This document shows, in pieces, positions 5,151 to 12,474 of a DNA stretch of 13,140 bases. Every line of letters begins with the position of its first letter. The first letter of the stretch is position 1. Under the pieces are notes generated by a model. That model had not been told where the DNA came from. It was given only the letters and a program-made list of their open reading frames with translations, and did no database searches. Position numbers and translations under genes: made by a program. The DNA comes from an uncultured Alphaproteobacteria bacterium. GTDB taxonomy: Bacteria > Pseudomonadota > Alphaproteobacteria > Sphingomonadales > Sphingomonadaceae. Location: assembly GCA_903939555.1 (NCBI GenBank), contig CAJAHV010000202.1, forward strand, positions 1 to 13,140, read 5' to 3'.

Positions 5151-7403
5151 TCAGCCGAACCTGTTGTCGCGGGGGAAACCGGTTGGCGGCAGGCGCCCGG
5201 CGCTGCCGCGTGCGCCCTTCCAGAAGCTTAGGTCGCTTTCGGTGCGGGTGCGGGCGGTGGTGCCGCCCATCGCCCAGCTCAAGCCTTCGGCCATCACGAA
5301 GCCGCGGGCGTCCGACAGACCGCCATCCTTGTATTTCTGCAAGGCGACGCCCTGGCCGCGCCCCATGACCGGCAGTTCGTCGCACCCGAAAACCAGCAAT
5401 TTGCGGTTTTCGCCGATCACCGCGATCATGTCCTCGTCGGGCGCCAAGACCCGCACGATTGCCAGTTTAGCCTTGTCCTTGGGGTTGAGCACCTGACGGC
5501 CCTTGCGGGTTTCGGCCAGAATGTCGGCACTTTCGACGATGAAGCCGCGCCCGTCGCTGGCGGCGACGAGCAACTTCGTCTCGGGCCGCCACGCCATCAT
5601 GGTGATTATTTCGACGCCTTCGCCAAGGTCGATCATCAGCCGCAGCGGTTCACCGAAGCCGCGCCCGCCGGGCAGCTTGTCGGCGCCCAGCGTGTAGAAA
5701 CGGCCATCGGAAGCGGCGACGATGATCTTGTCGGTGGTATGGGCATGAAACGCAAAGCCCGGGCCATCGCCTTCCTTGAACTTGACGGCGTCGCCCGCCG
5801 CGAGATCGGCATGGCCCTTGAGCGCGCGGACCCAGCCCTTGGCACTGGTGATGATGGTCAAGGGTTCCTTGTCCATCATGTCTTCGATGCTGAGCAGCTT
5901 TACGTTCGGCGCCGTGGTGATCGTCGTGCGGCGCTGGCCGAGCACGGTATCGGGGCCGTAGAGCTGGCGCAGCGCGGCCAGATCGCGCGCCAGCCGCTCG
6001 GTCTGCTGGGCCGGTGATGCAATAAGGGCACGCAGGCCCCGACTTTCTGCAGTCAGCGCCTTGTTCTCCTTGGTAATTTCCATTTCCTCGAGCTTGCGCA
6101 ACGAGCGCAGCCGCATGTTGAGAATGGCTTCGGCCTGGGTGGCGGTCAGCTCGAACGTGGCGATCAGGCTGGCCTTGGCATCGTCTTCCTCGCGGATGAT
6201 GCGGATGACTTCATCGAGGTTGAGATAGGCAATGAGCAGCCCGCCGAGGATGTCGAGCCGGGCATCGATCTTGTCGAGCCGATACTGCGAGCGGGCGATG
6301 AGCACTTCGCGCTGGTGGACCAGCCATTTGGCGATGACTTGTTTCAGCGACAGCACGCCCGGCCGGCCATGATCGAGGACGTTCATGTTGAGCGAGGCGC
6401 GCACTTCGAGATCGGTCAGCTTGAACAGGCTTTCCATCAGCACATCGGGGTCGACGTTGCGCGACCGCGGCTCGATGATGATGCGGATACGGGCATCGGA
6501 TTCATCGTCAATATCGCCCAGGATCGGCAGCTTCTTTTCGGTGACCAGCTCGGCAAGTGCTTCGATCAGCTTGCCCTTGACGACCTGATAGGGGATTTCC
6601 TCGATTATGATCCGCCAGGTGCCTTGCCCCAGGTCCTCCTTGCGCCAGCGCGCCCGCAGCCGGAAGCTGCCGCGCCCGGTGGCATAGCTTTCGGCGATGC
6701 TGGCAGCGGGTTCGACACAGACGCCGCCGGTGGGGAAATCGGGGCCCTTGACCCATTGCATGAGCGCGGCACCGGGCAGATCGGGGTCGGCGAGCAGCGC
6801 CAGCGCGGCATCGAGGATTTCGGCGGCATTGTGCGGCGGAATGCTCGTCGCCATGCCGACAGCGATGCCGGACGAGCCATTGGCGAGCAGGTTGGGGAAC
6901 AGGCCTGGGAAAACCTCGGGTTCTTCTTCCTCGCCATTATAGGTGGTGCGAAAGGCTACGCTGGCTTCGTCGAGCCCGTCCATCAGTTCGGATGCGGCAG
7001 CGGTGAGCCGGGCTTCAGTGTAGCGCATGGCGGCGGCATTATCGCCGTCGATGTTGCCGAAATTGCCTTGGCCATCGACCAGCGGGTAGCGCAGCGCAAA
7101 ATCCTGGGCGAGCCGGACGAGCGCATCATAGACCGACTGGTCACCATGCGGGTGGTATTTGCCGATGACATCGCCGACGACGCGGGCGCATTTCTTGTAG
7201 CCTTGGCTTGGATCGAGTTTGAGTAGCCGCATCGCCCACAGCAGGCGTCGGTGGACGGGCTTCAACCCGTCGCGCAGGTCGGGCAGCGAGCGCGCCGTGA
7301 TGGTCGACAGCGCATAGACGAGGTAGCGATCGCCCAGCGCGGTATCGAAGGGCGTATCGAGAATACGGTCGGTTTCGGGCGGTTCAGCAGTTATCTTGGC
7401 CAT
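5151..7403 (-). CDS. parC: DNA topoisomerase IV subunit A
   Basis: This 750-residue type IIA topoisomerase A subunit has the winged-helix/tower/coiled-coil breakage-reunion part (about 20-480) and a C-terminal beta-pinwheel (about 500-740). The catalytic tyrosine is Y128 in AAAMRYTEARL. The conserved DGLKPVHRR is at 45-53 and IGKYHPHGD at 80-88. With ParE it decatenates sister chromosomes. ParC rather than GyrA is indicated by the length, near that of E. coli ParC (752), and by the lack of a GyrA box (QRRGGKG) in the C-terminal domain. In the quinolone-binding helix the usual Ser is Q89 (HPHGDQSVYD) while the acidic position is kept as D93. The ATG at 7403 has no Shine-Dalgarno sequence; GCGCTA stands 9 nt upstream. 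recO ends 45 nt upstream on the same strand, and a 53-codon gene follows. Confidence 0.94.
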   Translation of the reverse strand: MAKITAEPPETDRILDTPFDTALGDRYLVYALSTITARSLPDLRDGLKPVHRRLLWAMRLLKLDPSQGYKKCARVVGDVIGKYHPHGDQSVYDALVRLAQDFALRYPLVDGQGNFGNIDGDNAAAMRYTEARLTAAASELMDGLDEASVAFRTTYNGEEEEPEVFPGLFPNLLANGSSGIAVGMATSIPPHNAAEILDAALALLADPDLPGAALMQWVKGPDFPTGGVCVEPAASIAESYATGRGSFRLRARWRKEDLGQGTWRIIIEEIPYQVVKGKLIEALAELVTEKKLPILGDIDDESDARIRIIIEPRSRNVDPDVLMESLFKLTDLEVRASLNMNVLDHGRPGVLSLKQVIAKWLVHQREVLIARSQYRLDKIDARLDILGGLLIAYLNLDEVIRIIREEDDAKASLIATFELTATQAEAILNMRLRSLRKLEEMEITKENKALTAESRGLRALIASPAQQTERLARDLAALRQLYGPDTVLGQRRTTITTAPNVKLLSIEDMMDKEPLTIITSAKGWVRALKGHADLAAGDAVKFKEGDGPGFAFHAHTTDKIIVAASDGRFYTLGADKLPGGRGFGEPLRLMIDLGEGVEIITMMAWRPETKLLVAASDGRGFIVESADILAETRKGRQVLNPKDKAKLAIVRVLAPDEDMIAVIGENRKLLVFGCDELPVMGRGQGVALQKYKDGGLSDARGFVMAEGLSWAMGGTTARTRTESDLSFWKGARGSAGRLPPTGFPRDNRFG

Positions 7404-7408
7404 GCTGC

Positions 7409-7418
7409 GGGATAGCGC
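7409..7418 (-). promoter_or_regulatory. GCGCTA motif before the parC start
   Basis: On the - strand GCGCTA (7418-7413) lies 9 nt before the parC ATG, with TATCCC (7414-7409) as a possible -10. TTGCTG (7441-7436) lies 21 nt upstream of it, too far for a usual -35. The gene lacks a ribosome-binding site, so a promoter making a leaderless parC mRNA inside the recO-parC gap is possible. Confidence 0.3.
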
Positions 7419-7448
7419 GGGGGGGCGGGCGCGTCCAGCAATGCCGGA

Positions 7449-8177
7449 TCACGCCGTCGGTAGCCGCGCCATGAAGCGGTCGCGCGCCGGCCAGATGTCG
7501 CGCTCGCCGAGCACGTCGCGGCGCAGGAACCAGCCGGTCAGTTTCAGCCCGTCACGGATAGCGGCGGCATCGGCGGGTAAATCACCAATCAGGAAGCCGG
7601 GCAGGGGTAGCAGGCGCGCTGCCCAGGGCAGTCCGGCGCCGCGCGATACCGCCTGCGCCGATTTAGGCGAGACATAGGCGAGATCGGTGGTGGCGCCGGT
7701 GGCGGCGCAACTGCCGAGATCAAGCCCGAAACCCAGCTCGGCGAGCAGGCGGTGTTCGTAGCGGACAATGCCTTCGCCGAGCGGCAAGGGGCCGGCACCA
7801 GCCGCAATGCCGGCGGTTAGCGCATCAAGGGCTGTGTAGAGTGACGGGTGGGGGACGCCTTCCGTCAGTGTGGTTGCGGTCAGCGCAGTCAGCCAGTCAA
7901 GCGCTGCCAGCGCGGCACCGCTGCTGGCCAGCGCCGCCCGGGCCGCCGTCAGTTCCACCGTCGCAGCGGCCAACTGGCTGTCGGTGCGGGCATCGAGCCG
8001 CAGCTCGACGCCATTGCCGGGCTGCAGCGCCGGCCGCAGCCGCCGCGAGCGCGCGCCGCGGACATAGGCGGCAACAAGGCCATGATCGGGGGTCAGGAAA
8101 CGCACGACAGCGCCATGTTCGCCATGGGGCAGCAGCGCGCAGACAAGAGCTGGCGAAATAAAGTGCACGCTCGTCAT
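7449..8177 (-). CDS. recO: DNA repair protein RecO
   Basis: This 242-residue protein has the RecO layout. An N-terminal OB-fold begins with ALVCALLPHGEHGAVVRFLT and continues with HGLVAAYVRGARSRRLRPAL. A helical domain follows, with VRYEHRLLAELGFGLDL near residue 160. The segment GSCAATGATTDLAYVSPKSA sits where some RecO proteins carry a four-cysteine zinc site; only one Cys remains, so no zinc is bound there. RecO with RecR loads RecA on SSB-coated DNA and anneals strands. I chose ATG 8177 because the family N-terminus begins about there. An in-frame ATG at 8228 would add 17 residues and has a strong AAGGAGG 13 nt upstream, so it stays possible. It lies between era and parC on the same strand, as is common in alphaproteobacteria. 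Confidence 0.88.
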   Translation of the reverse strand: MTSVHFISPALVCALLPHGEHGAVVRFLTPDHGLVAAYVRGARSRRLRPALQPGNGVELRLDARTDSQLAAATVELTAARAALASSGAALAALDWLTALTATTLTEGVPHPSLYTALDALTAGIAAGAGPLPLGEGIVRYEHRLLAELGFGLDLGSCAATGATTDLAYVSPKSAQAVSRGAGLPWAARLLPLPGFLIGDLPADAAAIRDGLKLTGWFLRRDVLGERDIWPARDRFMARLPTA

Positions 8178-8241
8178 GTTAGCGTCGCCGACAGGGTAAA
8201 GCGACTGCCATGCTGTGGCGTTGCGCATGCTGCCGTCGCGG

Positions 8242-8248
8242 CCTCCTT
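8242..8248 (-). promoter_or_regulatory. Strong Shine-Dalgarno sequence upstream of recO
   Basis: AAGGAGG on the - strand is 13 nt before an in-frame ATG at 8228 and about 64 nt before the family-consistent recO ATG at 8177. No ATG, GTG or TTG lies at the ideal 5-9 nt spacing. It either supports an N-terminally extended RecO or is incidental. Confidence 0.4.
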
Positions 8249-8252
8249 GCCG

Positions 8253-8278
8253 GGCTTGCCGAGCCGACTTGGCAAGCC
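8253..8278. repeat. Perfect 8-bp inverted repeat in the era-recO gap
   Basis: GGCTTGCC (8253-8260) and GGCAAGCC (8271-8278) are separated by 10 nt. The hairpin lies within the 184-nt gap between the era stop and the recO start, just upstream (leftward reading) of the AAGGAGG site. No T-run follows on either strand. It could be an mRNA processing or attenuating structure between era and recO. Apart from this and the AAGGAGG, I see nothing convincing in the gap. Confidence 0.4.
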
Positions 8279-8361
8279 GGATGCCCGCTGCATGGGCTCG
8301 CCATGCGGTGACGATGCCGGAGCAGGCAATCCCCGGCGCCCTGCGGCTATGTGCCCCGGCT

Positions 8362-9267
8362 TCAATCGACCCAGTCGAGGCCCGAGTCGCGGTATACGGC
8401 GCGATCTTCGGTCCAATCGTCCTTTACCTTGACGTGCAGGAACAGGTGAACCTTCTTGCCGGTGAGCTCGGCGATCCCGGCCCGGGCGAGGCTGCCGATT
8501 TCCTTCAGCCGCTGGCCACCCTTGCCGAGCACGATGGCGCGCTGCGTATCGCGTTCCACCAGGATCTGTTGATGGATGGCGATGCTGCCGTCGCGCCGTT
8601 CTTCCCATTTTTCGGTTTCTACCGCGCTGGCATAGGGCAGTTCGGCGTGGAGTTGGTGATATAGCTGCTCGCGGGTGATCTCGGCCGCCATTAGCCGGGT
8701 CGTGGCGTCGGTCAGCTGGTCTTCGGGAAAATGCCATGGCCCCGGCGGCATTCGGGCCGCCAGCGCGCTCTTGAGCTCGGCGATACCGTCGCCGGTGCCG
8801 GCAGATACAAACCAGGTGTCGTCAAAGGCGGCAAAGGCATTGGCATGGGCGGCGAGTTCGAGCAGCCGCGTCTTGGCGGTGATATCAACCTTGTTGAGCA
8901 CCAGCAGCTTCGGCTCGGGCCGGTTGGCCAGGCTTTCGAGGATCGCGGTCGCATCATCGCGAAAGCCGGTCTTGGCATCGACGACGAAGGCGATCAGGTC
9001 GGCCCCCTCTGCCCCCTCCCAGGCCGCGCGCACCATCGCCCGATCGAGCCGGCGGCGCGGTGCGAAGATGCCCGGCGTGTCGATGAGCAGCAATTGCGCC
9101 GACCCATCGGTGGCGATGCCGATCAGCCGGGTGCGCGTAGTTTGTACCTTGGCCGAAACGATGGCGACTTTTTGTCCGACCAGCGCGTTGACCAGAGTTG
9201 ATTTGCCAGCGTTGGGGGCGCCGACGATTGCGATGGAACCGCAGCTCCGGGGGGTGTCTTCGGTCAT
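8362..9267 (-). CDS. era: GTPase Era (ribosome assembly)
   Basis: This 301-residue protein has an N-terminal GTPase domain and a C-terminal KH domain. The G motifs are G1 GAPNAGKST (16-24), G3 DTPG (63-66), G4 NKVD (125-128) and G5 SAG in FVSAGTGDGI. The segment VQTTRTRLIG supplies the switch I threonines typical of Era. The KH domain has VLGKGGQRLKEIG with the GxxG loop that binds the 3' end of 16S rRNA, plus KKVHLFLHVKVKDDW, characteristic of Era. It acts in 30S maturation. The start is the ATG at 9267, which overlaps the rnc stop in ATGA. The frame stays open 87 codons further upstream inside rnc, but that is shadow coding. rnc-era coupling is common in bacteria and links two steps of rRNA maturation. 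Confidence 0.96.
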   Translation of the reverse strand: MTEDTPRSCGSIAIVGAPNAGKSTLVNALVGQKVAIVSAKVQTTRTRLIGIATDGSAQLLLIDTPGIFAPRRRLDRAMVRAAWEGAEGADLIAFVVDAKTGFRDDATAILESLANRPEPKLLVLNKVDITAKTRLLELAAHANAFAAFDDTWFVSAGTGDGIAELKSALAARMPPGPWHFPEDQLTDATTRLMAAEITREQLYHQLHAELPYASAVETEKWEERRDGSIAIHQQILVERDTQRAIVLGKGGQRLKEIGSLARAGIAELTGKKVHLFLHVKVKDDWTEDRAVYRDSGLDWVD

Positions 9268-9956
9268 TTTGGTGCCTTTGCGAGCAACTTGCTCAAGAGA
9301 TTGGTGGCAGCCGCCTTTTCGGCTTCCTGCTTGTTGGCGCCGTCGCCGCGCGCCGGTTCCTCGCCGCGCACCAGCACTTCGATGGTGAAGCGCGGCGCAT
9401 GGTCGGGCCCCTGCCGGTCGATCACCGCATAGACCGGCATGCCGGCGCGGCGTTTCAGCGCCCATTCCTGCAGCCGCGACTTGGGATCGGCGAGCAGCCG
9501 TGGCCCGCGTTCGAGCAGCCGGGCCCATTCGCGCCGCACAAAGGCTTCGGCAGCGGGCCAGCCGGCATCGAGGTAAAGTGCTGCAACCAGCGCTTCGGCG
9601 ACATCGCCGAGCACATTGTCAGAATGGTGCAGGCCCTTGGCGCGGGCGCTGTTTTCCATGATGATCTGTTCGGGAATGCCGAGGGCACGTGCCACTTCGG
9701 CATTGGCCGGCCCTTCGACCAGCGCGTGCAGCCGCGCCGTCAACTTGCCTTCGGGTTCGTCATGATCGGCAAACAGCCATGTCGCCACGGCGCAACCCAG
9801 CACCCGATCCCCCAGGAATTCGAGCCGTTGATAGCTGTTAGCGCCTTGTGCCGAACTGCTGTGCGTCAAAGCGCGACGCACCAGCCGGATATCGGCGAAG
9901 TCATGCCCAAGTTTTTGGCGCGCCCAGGCCGCGAGATCGGCATCACTCGGGGTCAC
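9264..9956 (-). CDS. rnc: Ribonuclease III
   Basis: This 230-residue double-strand RNA endonuclease processes rRNA precursors and structured mRNAs. The catalytic domain has the signature YQRLEFLGDRVL (42-53) and the second acidic cluster GDVAEALV (117-124). E46, D50, D118 and E121 match E. coli E41, D45, D114 and E117. The position matching E. coli E38, usually Glu, is Q43 (codon CAA at 9830-9828). The C-terminal dsRNA-binding domain spans about residues 157-226, with DPKSRLQEWA at its start and KQEAEKAAATNLL near its end. The start is GTG, overlapping the lepB stop in GTGA; the stop overlaps the era ATG in ATGA. The length is normal. The metal-binding pairs are intact, so I expect an active enzyme. 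Confidence 0.95.
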   Translation of the reverse strand: MTPSDADLAAWARQKLGHDFADIRLVRRALTHSSSAQGANSYQRLEFLGDRVLGCAVATWLFADHDEPEGKLTARLHALVEGPANAEVARALGIPEQIIMENSARAKGLHHSDNVLGDVAEALVAALYLDAGWPAAEAFVRREWARLLERGPRLLADPKSRLQEWALKRRAGMPVYAVIDRQGPDHAPRFTIEVLVRGEEPARGDGANKQEAEKAAATNLLSKLLAKAPK

Positions 9957-10807
9957 AACCGGGTCCCGATGCGATCGGGACGCAGCGCCGGCTCCCAGCT
10001 ACCGGGCTTCGATAGCCGTGCCGAGGGAGCCAGCGAAAAGAAAATACGGTCAGCGCGGCCGATGATGTTGCCGATCGGCACCAGTCCGACGCCGCCTTCT
10101 GCCGCCGAAAAGCGGCTGTCGGCACTGTCGTCGCGATTGTCGCCGAGCACATAGACATGTCCTGAAGGCACGGTGACCAGTTCGGTCGTGTCGTGCACAT
10201 CACCCGGCATCTGGTCGATAACGGTATAGCTTTTGCCAGTATCGAGTGTTTCGATGAAGGCCGGGTAGCGGCAGATGACGCTGCCGCCAGCATCAAAGGT
10301 GCGGAAATCGGGGCGAGCCGGCCCGGAAACACAGCCTTCTCCTACTGCCGGTACGATGACATCGGCGCGGCGCTGCTTGCCGATCGGCCGGCCGTTGAGG
10401 ATGACGCCGCCGTCCTGCATGGCGACGCGGTCACCGGGCAGGCCGATAACACGCTTGATGAAATCGGTGCGATTGTCGCGCGGTGTCTTGAAGACGATGA
10501 TATCGCCGCGCGCCGGCAGGTCTGCACTGCCGCGGCCTTGGAACAAGGGTAGGCCGAAGGGAACGGAATAGCGCCCGTAGCCATAAGGCCATTTCGCCAC
10601 GAACAGATAATCGCCGACCAGCAACTGCGGCAGCATCGACGGCGACGGGATGCTGAAGGGTTCATAGACCAGCGCGCGTAGCCCGATTGCCAGCAATGCC
10701 GCCGTTCCCACCAGCCGTACGACCGTGCCGAGTGCGGCCTTTTGTGTCGTCGCCCGCGCAAGATGTGCGGTGCGGGTGTCTGGACTGAAGGGATCGGGTG
10801 TTGTCAT
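9953..10807 (-). CDS. lepB: Signal peptidase I
   Basis: This 284-residue membrane protease has one N-terminal transmembrane helix (about 27-45, GTVVRLVGTAALLAIGLRA) and a periplasmic catalytic domain. The nucleophile is S57 in PSPSMLP and the general-base lysine is K118 in DFIKRVIGLPGDRV. The family box GDNRDDSADSR is at 222-232. It removes signal peptides from exported preproteins. The ATG at 10807 gives a short cytoplasmic N-terminus like its relatives. The frame is open to an ATG at 10909, but the extra 34 residues look non-coding. I see only AGG almost touching the start codon as a ribosome-binding site. It is the first gene of the leftward lepB-rnc-era set and is divergent from pgi, with 143 nt between. 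No convincing promoter stands out in that gap. Confidence 0.94.
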   Translation of the reverse strand: MTTPDPFSPDTRTAHLARATTQKAALGTVVRLVGTAALLAIGLRALVYEPFSIPSPSMLPQLLVGDYLFVAKWPYGYGRYSVPFGLPLFQGRGSADLPARGDIIVFKTPRDNRTDFIKRVIGLPGDRVAMQDGGVILNGRPIGKQRRADVIVPAVGEGCVSGPARPDFRTFDAGGSVICRYPAFIETLDTGKSYTVIDQMPGDVHDTTELVTVPSGHVYVLGDNRDDSADSRFSAAEGGVGLVPIGNIIGRADRIFFSLAPSARLSKPGSWEPALRPDRIGTRL

Positions 10808-10950
10808 GCCTGATGCGGCGTGGCGCGGGCCGGGCGCGCGGTCAAGCATCAACTGCATTCGGGCGCAGTGCCGTGCATCGTCGCCGGGATTTGCATCATG
10901 CCGGCACATCCTGACTTTCGCCGGTCACGGCTTTGCGGCAGGGTGCCAGA

Positions 10951-12468
10951 ATGACCATCGATGCCCGCCTGACGGCGCTTGCCGCCGCCCTTCCGCCTAT
11001 TGCCAGCCTGTTCGACGCCGAACCCGGCCGGCTCGCCGCGCTCAGTTTCGATGTGGCGGGTGTGCATTTCGATTTCGCCAAATTGTCGGTGAGTGCCGAT
11101 GTGTTCGCGGCGCTGCACGATCTTGCCGTCGAGACCGGGGTCGCCGGTTGGCGGACCAAGCTGTTTGACGGGGCCATCGTCAATCCCAGCGAGCGCCGCG
11201 CTGCCACCCATGTCGCCGAGCGCGGCATGGGCAACGCCGTCGACAATGCCGCCGCCGCCGCCGGACAGGACGCCATTCGTGCCATGGTCGAGGCGCTTCG
11301 CAGCGAGGATGTCAAAGATGTCATTCATATCGGCATCGGTGGATCGGCATTGGGACCGGCGCTGCTTGTCGATGCGCTTGGGCGCGACGGTGATGGTCCC
11401 GCCATCCATATCGTCGCCAATATCGATGGCGAGGCACTGGCCCGGGCGCTGGCAGTGTGCGACCCGCGGCGTACGCGCATCATCATCGTATCAAAAACCT
11501 TTGGCACCACCGAGACAATGACCAACGCCGACACGGCGCTGGCCTGGCTGGCGGCGGCCGGTGTCGCCGATCCGCGCGGATGCTGCATCGCGGTGACCGC
11601 TGCCCCAGCCAAGGCGCAGGCTTGGGGCGCCGGTGCGGTACTGCCTTTTGCCGAAACGGTGGGCGGGCGCTATTCGCTCTGGTCTGCCGTTGGTCTGCCG
11701 CTGGCATTGCGCTGCGGCTGGGCGGTATGGGCGGCACTTCATGCCGGCGCGGCTGCCATGGATGCGCATTTCCGTGACGCGCCAGCAGCGGCGAACGTGC
11801 CCTTGCTTGCCGGTTTGTGCGATGTCTGGGCGGCGCGCTACCAGCGCCAAGCCGTGCGCGGCGTCTTTGCCTATGACGAACGCCTGCGCCTGTTGCCGGC
11901 GTTTCTCCAGCAGCTCGAGATGGAGAGCAATGGCAAGCGCGTTACCCGCGATGGCAGCCCTGTCTCCGGCCCGACCGCGGCGGTTACTTGGGGCGGCACT
12001 GGCACCGATGCCCAGCATGCGGTATTCCAGTTGCTTCACCAGGGCACGGTGGTCGGTCCGGTGGAATTCGTTGCGGTAAAAACGCCGGGCCATGACCTGC
12101 CGCCAACCCATCAGCGCCAGTTGCTCGCCAATTGTTTTGCCCAGGGCGCCGCGTTGATGCGCGGGCGCAGCTATCCCGAGGCGCTTGAGATCTGCAACGG
12201 CGATCCGTCGCTGGCGGCCGCCAAGACCTTTCCCGGCAATCGCCCGTCGGCCACGTTGTTGCTCGACCGGCTCGATGCCACGACGCTGGGGGCGCTGCTG
12301 GCTTTTTACGAGCACCGCACCTTCGTGGCGGCGGTGGCGATGGAGATCAACCCGTTCGACCAGATGGGTGTTGAACTCGGCAAGGAAATGGCGACCGCGG
12401 TACTCGCGGGCGGTGACACGGGGTTCGATGCGTCGACGGCCGCGCTGATGCGCAAGGCTCTGGGATAG
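10951..12468 (+). CDS. pgi: Glucose-6-phosphate isomerase
   Basis: This 505-residue protein interconverts glucose 6-phosphate and fructose 6-phosphate in the cytoplasm. The first SIS domain has IHIGIGGSALGP (125-136) and SKTFGTTETMTNA (181-193), the sugar-phosphate-binding Ser/Thr segments. The signature GGRYSLWSAVGL is at 238-249. Catalytic residues by family position are E325 in MESNGK, H356 in GTDAQHAVFQ and K478 in QMGVELGK. It is shorter than E. coli Pgi (549). In sphingomonads, where sugar breakdown runs largely by the Entner-Doudoroff route, Pgi would also recycle fructose 6-phosphate. The ATG at 10951 has AGGG (10940-10943) 7 nt upstream; a TTG 18 nt earlier in frame is less likely. 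It is divergent from lepB and stops 6 nt from the end of the facing bpt gene. Confidence 0.96.
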   Translation: MTIDARLTALAAALPPIASLFDAEPGRLAALSFDVAGVHFDFAKLSVSADVFAALHDLAVETGVAGWRTKLFDGAIVNPSERRAATHVAERGMGNAVDNAAAAAGQDAIRAMVEALRSEDVKDVIHIGIGGSALGPALLVDALGRDGDGPAIHIVANIDGEALARALAVCDPRRTRIIIVSKTFGTTETMTNADTALAWLAAAGVADPRGCCIAVTAAPAKAQAWGAGAVLPFAETVGGRYSLWSAVGLPLALRCGWAVWAALHAGAAAMDAHFRDAPAAANVPLLAGLCDVWAARYQRQAVRGVFAYDERLRLLPAFLQQLEMESNGKRVTRDGSPVSGPTAAVTWGGTGTDAQHAVFQLLHQGTVVGPVEFVAVKTPGHDLPPTHQRQLLANCFAQGAALMRGRSYPEALEICNGDPSLAAAKTFPGNRPSATLLLDRLDATTLGALLAFYEHRTFVAAVAMEINPFDQMGVELGKEMATAVLAGGDTGFDASTAALMRKALG

Positions 12469-12474
12469 GCGGTA

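Noticed and set aside
4786..5496. Rightward open frame of 236 codons in the cca/parC region
   Set aside because: It runs antisense into parC and across the micro-protein gene, with no family features.
6315..7226. Rightward open frame of 303 codons inside parC
   Set aside because: Antisense shadow of a highly conserved topoisomerase frame; no start context and no recognisable family.
8174..8290. Leftward frame of about 39 codons ending in ATGA overlap with recO
   Set aside because: The overlap is tempting, but the start has no ribosome-binding site at proper spacing and the peptide is nondescript, so I could not support it.
9268..9528. N-terminal extension of era upstream of 9267
   Set aside because: The 87 extra codons lie in rnc in another frame and have no family match; the ATGA overlap fixes the likely start.
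9198..10154. Rightward open frame of 318 codons across rnc and the ends of era and lepB
   Set aside because: Covers three clear genes on the other strand; composition and content look like reverse-frame translation.
10808..10909. Longer lepB starting at 10909
   Set aside because: The added 34 residues are unlike LepB N-termini and precede the normal short cytoplasmic tail.
11491..12315. Leftward open frame of 274 codons inside pgi
   Set aside because: Antisense shadow of Pgi, whose catalytic motifs are intact on the + strand.
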